Counted from the first letter of the stretch, positions 1-8,813 are shown. The stretch is 64,000 nt of DNA from Nocardiopsis metallicus (GCF_014201115.1 NZ_JACHDO010000001.1:1922001-1986000); one strand, 5' to 3'. The notes: generated by a model not told the origin, from the sequence alone. Made by a program: numbers and translations.

Positions 1-1
1 G

Positions 2-544
2 GCGCTGGGCTCGCTGGCGCTGCTCTTCGTCGCCTTCGCCAACCTCACCAGCATGGTCGGCCAGACCTACTCCGGAGCCCTGTCAGTGCAGCGCCTGCAC
101 CAAGGGCTGCGGCGGCTGCCCTGGTCTTTGCTGGCCGCCCTGCTACTCGTCCCGGGCGCCGTGATGGTGTTCTTCCCCGGCGGGGTCTACGACCTGTTCT
201 TCCGTTTCCTGGCGCTGGTGTCGCTGGTGATCGCGCCGCTGTGCGCGGTGTACTTCGCCGACTTCTACCTGCTGCGCCGCCGCACGCTGCACCTGCGCGA
301 CCTCTACATCGAGGACAGCGAGTCCCGCTACGGGTTCTGGCGCGGGTTCAACCCGGTCGCCTTCGTCTCGGTGGCGGCGGGCACGCTCACCTACCTGGCC
401 CTGCTCAATCCCTTCACCTTCGAGAGCGCAGCGCTCTTCCCGTACCTGACCGCGTCACTGCCCGCCTTCGCCGCCACGGCGCTGGTGCACGTGCTGCTGA
501 CCAGGACCATCGTCCGACCGCTCAACAAGGGAGGCTACAAGTGA
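2..544 (+). CDS. NCS1-family purine/cytosine permease, C-terminal part
   Basis: The reading frame is open from the window edge, so the start is missing; about 180 residues remain. They form several hydrophobic segments separated by short basic loops (for example a LLRRR stretch around position 270), with a GQTYSGALS motif near the beginning, as in the C-terminal half of nucleobase:cation symporter-1 transporters. It would import a nucleobase or a related small heterocycle across the cytoplasmic membrane. The stop overlaps the GTG start of the amidohydrolase by 4 bp, so the two genes are translationally coupled and the permease probably feeds that enzyme. The family call is good; the substrate cannot be read from this fragment. 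Confidence 0.72.
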   Translation, partial: ALGSLALLFVAFANLTSMVGQTYSGALSVQRLHQGLRRLPWSLLAALLLVPGAVMVFFPGGVYDLFFRFLALVSLVIAPLCAVYFADFYLLRRRTLHLRDLYIEDSESRYGFWRGFNPVAFVSVAAGTLTYLALLNPFTFESAALFPYLTASLPAFAATALVHVLLTRTIVRPLNKGGYK

Positions 545-2160
545 GCCCCGCACCCGATCTCCTCATCCGCGGCGCCCGGATTCACACCATGGACCACGAC
601 CGCCCCGCCGCCGGCGCCGTCGCCGTGCGCGGGGGCACGATCGTCGCCGTGGGGGACGACGCCGACGTGGTCCCGCTGGCCGGGCGCCGCACCGAAGTGA
701 TCGACGGTCGCGGGCTCACCGTCACCCCCGGTCTGGTCGACTCCCACCAGCACCCGGTACTGGCGCTCTCCAACGCCCAAGGGGTGGACCTGACCGGGAT
801 CGAGGACCTCGACGCCCTGCGCGGCGCGCTGCGCTCACATTGCGCGGACCTGCCCGCGGACGCCTGGGTGATCGGCTACGGCACGGAGTACACCGCGTTC
901 TCCCCGCGCACCCCGCGCCGCGAGGACATCGACGAGGCCGTGGGCGGGCGGCCCGCCCTGCTCTCCATGATCGACGCGCACAACGCGCTGATGAGCAGCG
1001 AAGGGCTGCGCCGTGCGGGGATCACCGGCCCAATGGAGTTCTCCGACCGTTCCTCGATCGACGTGGACGGGGACCAGCGGCCCACCGGCTACCTGTGCGA
1101 GATGTCGGCGGTGTTCCTGGCCCGCGAGGCGATCCCCGCGATGGACGTGGAGACCAGCGCCAGGGAGCTGCGGCGCGTGCTGGCCGAGCAGAACGCGCTG
1201 GGTCTGACCGGTCTGCACATCCTGGACCTGGTTCCGCGGACCGTGGAGGTCCTGGAACTGCTGGACCGGCACGGCGAACTACCCGTCCGCGTCCTCCTGG
1301 CCCCCTGGGCGCTGCCCGGTCAGGTTCCCGACACCCTGGAGACCGTGCGCGAGCTCCAGTCCCGATCCGGGTACCTGTGGCGCACCGCCGCGGTGAAGTT
1401 CCTGCTGGACGGCACCATCGACGGCGGAGCGGCCTGGCTACACCACCCCGACTGCCAGGGCGAGGGCGAGCGGCCGCTGTGGCGCGACCCCGAGGGCTAC
1501 CGCAAGGCCGTGCGGGCGGTCGCCGGGCTGGGCCTGCCCTCCTTCACCCACGCCATCGGCGACCAGGCGGTCACCTACGCCCTGGACACCTACGGCCAGG
1601 TGGGGCGGCCCGCGCTCGGGCGGCACCGGATCGAGCACGCCGAACTGGTCCGCGACGAGGACGTGCCCCGCTTCGCCGAGCTGGACGTGGTCGCCTCGAT
1701 GCAGCCCACCCACATGGACTGGACGCTGCCGGACCTGTCCGACAACTGGTCCGCGCGGGTGGGCGCCGGGCGGCACGCGCGTGCCTGGCGCTACGGCGAC
1801 ATCGTCGCGGCGGGCGGCCGGGTGGCGCTGGGCTCGGACTGGCCGGTGGCGGCCTTCGACCCGCGCCCGGTGATGGCCGGGGCACGGCTGCGCCGCCCCG
1901 CCGGAGACCGCGAACGCGGCGCGGTCGGCTCCTCCCCTTCGCTCACACCGGCTCAGGCCTTGGCGGGGTACACCCGCTGGGCCGCCTACGGAACGGGCGA
2001 GGAGGAGAGCGCGGGGGTCGTGCGCGAGGGGGCCCGCGCCGACCTGACCGTCTTCGCCGGTGACCCGCTCACCACTGGAGCCGACGAGCTTCCGGACCTG
2101 CCGGTGGCCCTGACGATAGTCGACGGGCGGGTGGTGCACCGGGGCGCGGGCCAGGGGTAA
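541..2160 (+). CDS. Amidohydrolase family 3 (YtcJ-like)
   Basis: A metal-dependent hydrolase of about 539 residues. Visible landmarks are the N-terminal strand ending in TPGLVDSHQHPVL (first metal-binding histidines), a central THAIGDQA, RIEHAEL, and a late GSDWPVAAFDP (metal/catalytic aspartate). The order and spacing match the YtcJ/amidohydrolase-3 group, which hydrolyses C-N bonds of small or cyclic amides. I chose the GTG at 541 because it overlaps the permease stop (GTGA) and begins directly at the usual N-terminal beta-sandwich; an open frame extends further upstream but lies inside the permease. Coupling to a nucleobase-type permease suggests uptake and hydrolysis of a heterocyclic compound. 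The exact substrate is unknown. Confidence 0.85.
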   Translation: MSPAPDLLIRGARIHTMDHDRPAAGAVAVRGGTIVAVGDDADVVPLAGRRTEVIDGRGLTVTPGLVDSHQHPVLALSNAQGVDLTGIEDLDALRGALRSHCADLPADAWVIGYGTEYTAFSPRTPRREDIDEAVGGRPALLSMIDAHNALMSSEGLRRAGITGPMEFSDRSSIDVDGDQRPTGYLCEMSAVFLAREAIPAMDVETSARELRRVLAEQNALGLTGLHILDLVPRTVEVLELLDRHGELPVRVLLAPWALPGQVPDTLETVRELQSRSGYLWRTAAVKFLLDGTIDGGAAWLHHPDCQGEGERPLWRDPEGYRKAVRAVAGLGLPSFTHAIGDQAVTYALDTYGQVGRPALGRHRIEHAELVRDEDVPRFAELDVVASMQPTHMDWTLPDLSDNWSARVGAGRHARAWRYGDIVAAGGRVALGSDWPVAAFDPRPVMAGARLRRPAGDRERGAVGSSPSLTPAQALAGYTRWAAYGTGEEESAGVVREGARADLTVFAGDPLTTGADELPDLPVALTIVDGRVVHRGAGQG

Positions 2161-2238
2161 CGGCCAGGGCCCCGCCGGGTGAACTGCTCCCTGGAAGTTG
2201 GACTGGAAATCCAGTTCCATCGACCAGGGAGCAGTCCC

Positions 2239-2721
2239 ATGAGAGCGAACAGCTCACTCACCCAGGACCAACGCCACCAAGCGATAGCGTTGTTCGAGCA
2301 AGGCAGAGCCGATCACGCGGTAGCGGCCTCTCTGGGGGTCTCGCGATGGGCGGTCCGAAGCCTGTACCGACGGTGGCGGATCCACGGCCCGGGAGCGCTG
2401 GTGACCAAACAAGCGAAGAAGTCCTACTCCTTCGAGTTCAAGGTCGAGGCGGTGCGCCGCCTCCTGGCGGGCGAGCCCAAGACCGAGCTGGCCAAGGAAC
2501 TGGAACTGTCCTCACCCAAGCTGCTGGAATCGTGGGTGCGCACCTACCGCACCCAGGGCTCAGAAGGGCTACGCCCCAAGCAGCGAGGACGCCCGCCCAA
2601 GAGCGCACCACAAGAGCCAGCCTCAGAGCTGGAACGACTACGCCGTGAGAACGAGCTCCTGCGTGCCCAGAACGCCTACCTGGGAAAAGTGCGGGCCTTG
2701 AGGGAACATCCACCAGAGTGA
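2239..2721 (+). CDS. IS3-family transposase OrfA (HTH)
   Basis: A protein of about 160 residues with a helix-turn-helix region (QAIALFEQGRADHAVAASLGVSRWAVRSL), a second HTH-like stretch (VEAVRRLLAGEPKTELAKEL) and a leucine-zipper-like tail (ELERLRRENELLRAQNAYL). This is the DNA-binding and multimerisation half of IS3 transposases. The ATG at 2239 is preferred over the upstream in-frame start at 2179, which lies in the terminal inverted repeat. Its 3' end overlaps orfB and carries a frameshift heptamer at 2682-2688. Confidence 0.88.
   Translation: MRANSSLTQDQRHQAIALFEQGRADHAVAASLGVSRWAVRSLYRRWRIHGPGALVTKQAKKSYSFEFKVEAVRRLLAGEPKTELAKELELSSPKLLESWVRTYRTQGSEGLRPKQRGRPPKSAPQEPASELERLRRENELLRAQNAYLGKVRALREHPPE
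2682..2688 (+). promoter_or_regulatory. Programmed -1 frameshift heptamer GGGAAAA
   Basis: In the orfA frame the sequence reads G GGA AAA, a canonical X XXY YYZ slippery heptamer. The orfB frame is the -1 frame and is open from here through its own nominal start at 2718. Slippage would give the OrfAB fusion transposase usual for IS3 elements, while unshifted ribosomes end at 2721. Confidence 0.7.
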
Positions 2722-3572
2722 GGGTTCACGCTGTGGTCGCCCTCAAGGCCGAACACCGATTGGACGTGCTGCTGCGGGTTGCTGGGCTGGCCCGCTCCAC
2801 GTTCTTCTACCACCAGGCCCGACTCCAAACCCCGGATCCCCACGCAGCGCTCAAGGCCCAGATCAGGCAGCTCTTCGACAAGAACAAGGGCCGCTACGGG
2901 CACCGCCGGATCCATGACCAGCTCCTCAAGAAGGGGTGGCGGGTAGCGAAGAAGACCGTACTCAAGCTCATGAACCAGCTGGGCCTGGTCTGCCGGGTGC
3001 GCCGCAAGAAGCCCTACGGCTCCTACCGGGGCCAGGCGGGCCAGGTGGCGCCGAACCTGCTGGAGCGTGACTTCACCGCGCAGGGGCCGAACCAGAAATG
3101 GGTGACCGACGTGAGCGAGTTCGCCGTCGCGGGCCACAAGGTCTACCTGTCACCGGTCATGGACCTGTTCGACCGGCAGATCATCTCCTACACGGCCGCT
3201 CTGTCACCGAACCTGGAGTTGACCAACACCTCCTTGCGGGAGGCGTTGAAGACCCTGCCCCCTGGTCAGAGCCCGCTGGTCCACTCCGACCAGGGGTTTC
3301 AGTATCAGCACGTGTCCTGGCGGCGGCTGCTCGCCGGGGTCGACGGTCTTCAGTCGATGTCGCGCAAGGGCAACTGTCTGGACAACGCGGTGATCGAGAG
3401 TTTCTTCGGTCACCTGAAGGAGGAGTTCTTCACCCACTCCGAGTTCGAGACCGTCGAGGAGTTCACCGCAGGGCTGGATGAGTACATCGCCTGGTTCAAC
3501 CACGAACGCGTCCATAGCTATCTTGAGGGCCTGAGCCCGGTGCAGTACCGAGCTCAGGCCCTGGCGGCCTAA
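2718..3572 (+). CDS. IS3-family transposase OrfB (DDE integrase)
   Basis: A 284-residue integrase-core protein. It has the HTH_21-like KGRYGHRRIHDQLLKKG region and then the rve catalytic domain with the DDE residues: WVTDVSEF (D), VHSDQGFQY (D) and ESFFGHLKEEFF (E). The last is followed by FNHERVHSYLEGLSPVQYR, the usual C-terminal end. The GTG at 2718 overlaps the orfA stop, but the functional enzyme is probably the OrfAB product made by -1 frameshifting at 2682-2688. It appears complete and undamaged. Confidence 0.92.
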   Translation: MRVHAVVALKAEHRLDVLLRVAGLARSTFFYHQARLQTPDPHAALKAQIRQLFDKNKGRYGHRRIHDQLLKKGWRVAKKTVLKLMNQLGLVCRVRRKKPYGSYRGQAGQVAPNLLERDFTAQGPNQKWVTDVSEFAVAGHKVYLSPVMDLFDRQIISYTAALSPNLELTNTSLREALKTLPPGQSPLVHSDQGFQYQHVSWRRLLAGVDGLQSMSRKGNCLDNAVIESFFGHLKEEFFTHSEFETVEEFTAGLDEYIAWFNHERVHSYLEGLSPVQYRAQALAA

Positions 3573-3672
3573 CCTTTAGTTAGCCGGTCCAACTATCGGG
3601 GACCAGTTCAGGGCTGGCTCCAGCACGATCGGCCGCGGTTTGCCCGGTTCCGTCACGGTGTCCTACTGTGTG

Positions 3673-3691
3673 TCTGGTTAGGCTTACCTAA
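3673..3691 (+). promoter_or_regulatory. IdeR/DmdR (DtxR-type) iron box
   Basis: TCTGGTTAGGCTTACCTAA matches 16 of 19 positions of the TTAGGTTAGGCTAACCTAA iron-box consensus known from actinobacteria. It lies about 20 bp upstream of the GTG start of the siderophore-interacting protein gene, so that gene should be repressed by Fe-loaded IdeR/DmdR and induced under iron limitation. Confidence 0.75.
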
Positions 3692-3711
3692 CCTGAACGA
3701 GAGGGGATGCC

Positions 3712-4581
3712 GTGACGGAGCGGCAGGCGCGTCCGAAGAGGACCGTGCACACCGGCCGGGTCGAGCGCGTGGAGCAGCTCACCCCGCACATGGTCCGGGT
3801 GGTCCTGGGCGGTGAGGGGTTGTCGGAGTTCACCACTGGCGGCGCCACCGACAGCTACGTGAAACTGCTGTTCCCGGCACCCGGACCGGGCGATCCCGAA
3901 CCCTACGACCTCGACGTGATCCGGGCCGAGCGCCCCCGCTCGGAGTGGCCGGTCACCCGCACCTACACCGTGCGTTCCTGGGACGCCCGGGCCCGAGAAC
4001 TGGCCATCGACTTCGTCCACCACGGCGACGTCGGCCTGGCCGGGGTCTGGGCCGCCGGCGCCAAGCCCGGCGACCAGCTGCGCTTCCTCGGGCCCGGCGG
4101 CGGCTACGCCCCCGCCCCCGAGGCCGACTGGCACCTGCTGGCCGGGGACGAGAGCGCCCTGCCCGCCATCGCCGCCAGCCTCGAGGGCCTCCCCCGGGGG
4201 CGTCCGGCGCACGTGTTCGTCGAGGTGGAGAACGCCGCCGAGGAACAGCCCCTGGCCGAGCGCGACGACATCCACGTGAGCTGGCTGCACCGCGAGGGCG
4301 GCGCCCCGGGTTCACGGCTGGTACCGGCCGTGCGCGCGCTGGAGTTCCCGTCCGGCGACGTACAGGCCTTCGTGCACGGCGAGGCCAACTTCGTCCGCGA
4401 CCTGCGCCGCCTGCTGCGGATCGAGCTCTGCCTGCCCAAGGAGCGCCTGTCGGTCTCCGGTTACTGGCGCCTGGGCCGCGACGAGGACGGTTGGCAGGCC
4501 TCCAAGGCCGAGTGGAACCGGAGCGTGGCAGCTGAGGAGGCCGCCGCTCTGGGCACCGGACAGAACACCGATCCGAGCTGA
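3712..4581 (+). CDS. Siderophore-interacting protein (FAD ferric-siderophore reductase)
   Basis: 289 residues. The N-terminal flavin-binding barrel carries TRTYTVRSWD (the RxYT FAD-binding motif). The C-terminal NAD(P)H-type domain carries LLAGDESALPAI and the family-typical ending VSGYWRLGRDED. Members reduce ferric siderophores in the cytoplasm to release Fe(II). The GTG at 3712 follows GAGAGGGG by a normal spacing. An iron box lies immediately upstream and there is no co-transcribed partner. A second paralogue at 51729-52532 belongs to the NRPS siderophore locus, so this copy may handle a different, possibly exogenous, siderophore. Confidence 0.9.
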   Translation: MTERQARPKRTVHTGRVERVEQLTPHMVRVVLGGEGLSEFTTGGATDSYVKLLFPAPGPGDPEPYDLDVIRAERPRSEWPVTRTYTVRSWDARARELAIDFVHHGDVGLAGVWAAGAKPGDQLRFLGPGGGYAPAPEADWHLLAGDESALPAIAASLEGLPRGRPAHVFVEVENAAEEQPLAERDDIHVSWLHREGGAPGSRLVPAVRALEFPSGDVQAFVHGEANFVRDLRRLLRIELCLPKERLSVSGYWRLGRDEDGWQASKAEWNRSVAAEEAAALGTGQNTDPS

Positions 4582-4601
4582 CCCGCCATGGCCTGCGGCC
4601 C

Positions 4602-5960
4602 TCAGACGTCCAGCGCCTCCAGCGCGATCAGGTAGCCCTCGTTGAAGGTCGGGAACTGCGGGACCGTGTCGCGCAGGGCGCCGATCGGCAGCCCCATGCG
4701 GATCGCGAGCGCGGCGGTGTGGATCCACTCCGAGGCCAGCGGACCGAACGCCCAGGCTCCCGCCAGCACCCCGTGCTCGCGGTCGGCGACCAGCCCCAGC
4801 GCGCCGACCGGATCGGACTCCATGGTCCAGGGCCGGGCCAGGGCCGCGGTCAGGTCCGTCTCGGCGGTGGCCACGTCCATGCCCTGGCCCCGGGCCTGCT
4901 CCGCGGTCAGCCCCACCGCCGCGATCTCCGGGTAGGCGAACACCACCCGCGGGACGGCCGTGTAGTCGGCCGCCCGGCCGTTGCCGAGGATGTTGGCGCT
5001 GATCACCCGCCCCTGGTACTTGGCCACGTGCGTGAACATCGCGCGGGCGGTGACGTCCCCGGCCGCCCACAGGCCGGGGGCGACCCGGCAGTGCTCGTCC
5101 ACCGGCAGCGCCTTGCCGTCCAGCTCGACTCCGAGCTCGGCTAGGCCCAGCTGGTCGCCCCGGGGCTCGCGTCCGGTGGCCAGGACCAGCACCTCGGCCC
5201 GGACCCGCTCACCCCCGGAGAGGATCGCGGCGACCCCTTCGCCCTCCCGGGTCACCGAGGTGACCTGGCTGTCCAGGTGCACGGTGATGCCGTCCCGGTC
5301 GAACTGGTCGCTGATCAGCTCGCACAGCCGGGGGTCCTCGCGGTCCAGCAGCCGGGGGCCGCGCTGGACGATGGTGACCCGGCTGCCCATCCGCGCCAGG
5401 AACTGGCCCAGCTCGACCCCGACCGCGCTGCCCCCGACCACCACTGCGCTCTCGGGGATCTCGGTGAGGGTGGTCGCCTCGCGGTTGGTCCACAGCACGT
5501 CGGGACCCAGGTCGTCCAGGCCGTCGATCGGAGGCACCAGCGCCCCGGCACCGGTGGCCACCACCACGTGTTCGGCGGTGTGCTCGGTGTCGCCGACCGC
5601 CACCCGCCAGGGGTCGCGACCCACGATCCGGGCCTCGCCCCGCAGCACCAGGGCGCCGCGCTCCTGGTAACCCTTGACCTGCTTCGCGTCGTCGAGGTGG
5701 CGGATCATCTGATCCCGGTAGGCGCGCAGGGCGGGCCAGTCGAGCGCGGGGGCGTCCACACCTGCGGCGCCGACCGCCTCAGCGCGCACCTCGGGCGGGC
5801 GCAGCAGCACCTTGGTGGGAATGCACGCCCAGTAGCCGCACTCCCCGCCGATGAGTTCGCGTTCGACCACCGCCACCCGTTTTCCGGCGGCGAGCAGCCG
5901 GTCAGTGACCGTCTCACCGCCCGGACCCATCCCGATGACGATCGCGTCCAGGTGCTCCAT
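4602..5960 (-). CDS. FAD-dependent pyridine nucleotide-disulfide oxidoreductase
   Basis: About 452 residues of the lipoamide dehydrogenase/mercuric reductase class. The N-terminal FAD fold is IVIGMGPGGETV; it is followed by GGECGYWACIPTK, in which the two cysteines four residues apart are the redox-active disulfide. A central NAD(P) fold reads VVVGGSAVGVELGQFLARMG, the second FAD motif is GLWAAGDVTA, and there is a C-terminal dimerisation domain. I place the start at the ATG at 5960 because it begins right at the FAD strand; the open frame extends upstream without conserved sequence. It is a stand-alone gene convergent with the siderophore-interacting protein gene (20 bp apart). The electron acceptor is unknown; it lacks the heavy-metal domain of MerA. 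Confidence 0.88.
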   Translation of the reverse strand: MEHLDAIVIGMGPGGETVTDRLLAAGKRVAVVERELIGGECGYWACIPTKVLLRPPEVRAEAVGAAGVDAPALDWPALRAYRDQMIRHLDDAKQVKGYQERGALVLRGEARIVGRDPWRVAVGDTEHTAEHVVVATGAGALVPPIDGLDDLGPDVLWTNREATTLTEIPESAVVVGGSAVGVELGQFLARMGSRVTIVQRGPRLLDREDPRLCELISDQFDRDGITVHLDSQVTSVTREGEGVAAILSGGERVRAEVLVLATGREPRGDQLGLAELGVELDGKALPVDEHCRVAPGLWAAGDVTARAMFTHVAKYQGRVISANILGNGRAADYTAVPRVVFAYPEIAAVGLTAEQARGQGMDVATAETDLTAALARPWTMESDPVGALGLVADREHGVLAGAWAFGPLASEWIHTAALAIRMGLPIGALRDTVPQFPTFNEGYLIALEALDV

Positions 5961-6181
5961 GTGCCTCGCTCCGCCCGTGGTCCGGTGTCTGCCACTACCG
6001 ATGGTGTCCCGCCGGAGCGGCGTCGGGAAGACCCGACACGCGTCCCAGTGACCCGACACGCGCCCCAGGTGGGCGGGTACCCGGCCGGGCACGCTCTTCG
6101 GGGCCCTCGCAGCCAGATCCGGGAGGGCACCCCCGCGACCAGGTCACGGCCGCGCAGCATCTGGATACGCCACGGATCCAG

Positions 6182-6367
6182 GCGCAGGACCTGCCCGCGG
6201 GCGTGGGCGCCGCACTGGTGGACAGCGCGCGACGGGCCTTCACCGACGGGTTGAACGCCGCCGCGTGGGTGGCCGCCGCGTGGGTGGCCGCCGCGCTGTC
6301 CCTGGCCGCCGCCGTACTGGCCGTGGCCCTGTTGCGCCGAACCCCGCCGTCGGGAGCACCGAAGTAG
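6182..6367 (+). pseudogene. Remnant of an MFS drug-efflux transporter (C-terminal end)
   Basis: A 61-codon open stretch ending in TAG at 6365. It translates to GVGAALVDSARRAFTDGLN followed by one Ala/Val/Leu-rich membrane helix and a basic tail (LLRR). This looks like the last helix of 14-TM QacA/EmrB-type exporters. No start or other membrane helices exist upstream, which is occupied by the 5' end of the oxidoreductase gene on the other strand. The helix contains an exact 15-bp tandem duplication (AAAWV twice). It is most likely a truncated leftover. The family call rests on pattern resemblance only. Confidence 0.5.
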
Positions 6368-6568
6368 GAGGCGCGGCCGAGGGGAAGGAAACCGCCGAGG
6401 CCTGAGCTCAGGGCCCGGGCCCTGAGCCCGGGCCCGCTCGCCCCTGCCCCGGACGGGCCGTGGGACGCCTCACAGCGCGGACCTGCCGAAACCGGGGTGG
6501 TTTCGTGTTCTAATTCTCGGTTGGCACTCGGTCCGAACCGGAAGGAACGCCGCTCCCGGCGCACAGGT

Positions 6569-7201
6569 ATGTCCACGCTCGACATTCTTCTCATCCTCGA
6601 TCTCATGGGGATCTTCGCGTTCGCCCTGGACGGTTCGCTGACCGCGATCCGCACCGCCCGGGTGGACATCGTGGGGGTGATGGCGCTGGGGACGGTGACC
6701 GCCATCGGCGGCGGCATCATCCGCGACGTCCTCCTCGGCGAGACCCCGGCGACCTTCCAGGACTGGCGGTACCTGGTGACCGCGCTGGCCGGGTGCACGC
6801 TGGCGTTCTTCCTCAGCCGCCAGCTCACCCACCTGAGCAAACCCATCCTGGTGTTCGATGCCGCCGGGCTGAGCCTGTTCGTGGTGATCGGTGCGACCAA
6901 GGCGCTGGAGTTCGGGTTCGGGCCGCTCCAGGCAGTGATCCTGGGCGTCATCACCGGGGTGGGCGGCGGCACCATCCGGGACGTGCTGCTGAACCGGGTG
7001 CCGACGGTGCTCAGCGCCAACTCCCACCTGTACGCCATCCCGGCGATGATCGGGGCGGGGTTCGTGGTGCTCGTGGACCTGACCGGCTTCGGCCCGGGCT
7101 GGATCGCGGTGATCGGCGCGCTGCTGTGCTTCACCATCCGGATCCTGGCCCTGGTCTACCGTTGGAACGCTCCGAACCCGCCCGGCGCCCCGCCGCTGTA
7201 G
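6569..7201 (+). CDS. TRIC/UPF0126-type membrane channel protein
   Basis: 210 residues with about seven hydrophobic helices in two similar halves. The first half contains ALGTVTAIGGGIIRDVLLGE and the second ILGVITGVGGGTIRDVLLNR; this internal duplication with GGGxIRDVLL signatures defines the UPF0126/TRIC-like family (YicG type). Animal TRIC proteins are K+ channels and bacterial homologues are likely monovalent cation channels, though physiological roles are poorly defined. The ATG at 6569 after GCACAGGT is preferred over an upstream in-frame start at 6497, which adds a basic, non-membrane leader. Confidence 0.85.
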   Translation: MSTLDILLILDLMGIFAFALDGSLTAIRTARVDIVGVMALGTVTAIGGGIIRDVLLGETPATFQDWRYLVTALAGCTLAFFLSRQLTHLSKPILVFDAAGLSLFVVIGATKALEFGFGPLQAVILGVITGVGGGTIRDVLLNRVPTVLSANSHLYAIPAMIGAGFVVLVDLTGFGPGWIAVIGALLCFTIRILALVYRWNAPNPPGAPPL

Positions 7202-7222
7202 GCACAGGTGGGCACCGTCCGG

Positions 7223-7633
7223 TTACGGCCGCACGATGAGCTGCCAGACGTGGCCGTCAAGGTCCGCGCACAGCGCCGTGTACCCCCAGGGCTTGTGCTC
7301 GGGTTCGGCCGGCACCGCTCCCCCGGCCCGCCGGACGCTCTCGACCAGCGCGTCGACCTCGGCTTCGGTGGTCAGGGACATCCCCAGCAGGCACTCGCTG
7401 GTCCCGGGCGCGGCGAGTTCACGGCCCTCGCCGAGAACCCAGCCGAACCCGCCCCTGGGGATCAGCACCAGCAGGGCGCCCTCCCCGGTGCGGAACACGA
7501 GCGGTTCGGGCACCCCGTCCTCGGTGGGTTCACCGACCGGCTCGAACCCGAAGGCGTCCCGGTAGAAGGCCATCGCCCTCACCCGGTCGCCGATCGGCAG
7601 GGCGACGGAAAAACTGGTGGCGGTCGCGGACAC
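7223..7633 (-). CDS. VOC-family (glyoxalase/bleomycin-resistance fold) protein
   Basis: A single-domain protein of about 136 residues with two beta-alpha-beta-beta-beta units: SFSVALPIGDRVRAMAFY then AFGFEPVG, and a second half ending GYTALCADLDGHVWQLIV. Metal-ligand-type residues are present (a C-terminal LDGHVWQL with the usual strand). The start is taken as the GTG at 7633, preceded by GGAG at a normal distance; the longer open frame upstream has no conserved sequence. It is convergent with the TRIC-like gene. The VOC superfamily is functionally broad, so no substrate is proposed. Confidence 0.8.
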   Translation of the reverse strand: MSATATSFSVALPIGDRVRAMAFYRDAFGFEPVGEPTEDGVPEPLVFRTGEGALLVLIPRGGFGWVLGEGRELAAPGTSECLLGMSLTTEAEVDALVESVRRAGGAVPAEPEHKPWGYTALCADLDGHVWQLIVRP

Positions 7634-7889
7634 GGATGCTCCGTTCGTCGGTGTACACGGCAAACTCACCTGTACCGACCTCAGGCGCCTGGGAAACTCA
7701 TCGCGTGCGGGCGTCAGTTCCTCGGGCCGCGGGCGGCGTCGCGGCGCGGGGTGGCCCGCGGCGCCCCTTCCCCGCCGTACCACGTGGCACGGCGAGGCCG
7801 CACAGAACGAAGCCTGGCACGGAGTCGTGCTGAACGTTCTTCGGCAGACCCGACTTTGCGTCGATGACCAGTAGGGGCAGAGTGGAGAC

Positions 7890-8813
7890 ATGAGCACCAC
7901 AACCGCGCCCGCGGTGCCCACGTCAGCCGACGTCCGCGCCGCAGCCGAGCGCATCGCCCCGTACGCCCGCCGGACCCCGGTGATCCGCACCGAGCTGGAC
8001 GGACGCCCCCTCACCCTGAAGCTGGAACACCTCCAGCGCACGGGCTCGTTCAAGCTGCGCGGTGCCCTCAACGCCCTGCTCGGCGGGGAGCCCGCCGACC
8101 GCGTGATCACCGCCTCCGGCGGCAACCACGGCCTGGGCGTGGCCACCGCGGCGCGCATACTGGGTGTGCGCGCCACGGTGTACGTGCCCGAGACGGTGCC
8201 CGCCGCCAAGGCGGAGCTGTTGGCCGCCACCGGCGCGCAGATCATCCGAGCCGGCGAGCGGTACGCGGTGGCCGCCGAGGCCGCGTTGGCCCGCGCGGAG
8301 TCCGACGGGGCCCGCTACCTGCACGCCTACGACGACGCCCTCGTGGTTGCCGGTCAGGGCACCATCGGTCTGGAGATCGACGCCGACGCCCCTGAGTGCG
8401 ATGCGATCGTGGTCGCGGTGGGCGGTGGCGGACTGGCCGCGGGGGTGCGCCTGGGCGCCGAGGGCCGCCGTGTGGTCGCGGTCGAGCCCGAGGGCTGTCA
8501 GAGCATGCACGCGGCGATGGCCGCCGGTCACCCGGTGCAGACCCCGGTGGACTCGGTCGCCTCCTCCGCGCTGGGCGCCTCCATCCTGGGCCGGGTGCCC
8601 TTCGAGGTGCTGCGCGCCGATCCGGTCACGACCGCGCTGGTCAGCGACGCGGAGATCATCAGCGCGCAGACCCTGCTGTGGGAGGAGTTCCGGATCGCCG
8701 CCGAACCCGCCGCCGCGGTGCCCTTCGCCGCGTGGCTGGCCGGGCGCGTTCCCGGAGACCACCCGTGCCTGGTCGTGTGCGGGGCCAACGCCAGCTGGCG
8801 TTTGGCGGATTGA
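7890..8813 (+). CDS. PLP-dependent threonine/serine dehydratase-like enzyme
   Basis: 307 residues of the fold-type II PLP family. RTGSFKLRGA contains the Schiff-base lysine, ASGGNHG binds the cofactor and substrate carboxylate, and VAVGGGGLAAG is the phosphate-binding glycine loop. There is no C-terminal ACT/regulatory domain, so it resembles the short catabolic threonine ammonia-lyases or serine/threonine racemases rather than biosynthetic IlvA. The ATG at 7890 follows GTAGGGGCAGAGTGGAGAC, giving a plausible ribosome-binding site. It is monocistronic. Confidence 0.87.
   Translation: MSTTTAPAVPTSADVRAAAERIAPYARRTPVIRTELDGRPLTLKLEHLQRTGSFKLRGALNALLGGEPADRVITASGGNHGLGVATAARILGVRATVYVPETVPAAKAELLAATGAQIIRAGERYAVAAEAALARAESDGARYLHAYDDALVVAGQGTIGLEIDADAPECDAIVVAVGGGGLAAGVRLGAEGRRVVAVEPEGCQSMHAAMAAGHPVQTPVDSVASSALGASILGRVPFEVLRADPVTTALVSDAEIISAQTLLWEEFRIAAEPAAAVPFAAWLAGRVPGDHPCLVVCGANASWRLAD

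Larger units (their letters stand above)
2180..3610 (+). mobile_element. IS3-family insertion sequence, complete
   Basis: Terminal inverted repeats are visible: the left end begins TGAACTGCTCCCTGGAAG and the complement of the right end begins TGAACTGGTCCCCGATAG, with about 22 of 27 bases matching. The element is flanked by GGG on both sides (2177-2179 and 3611-3613), a 3-bp target duplication typical of the family. It contains orfA and orfB in overlapping frames, and both are intact, so it may still be active. It sits just downstream of the amidohydrolase stop and upstream of the IdeR box of the siderophore-interacting protein gene. Confidence 0.9.
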
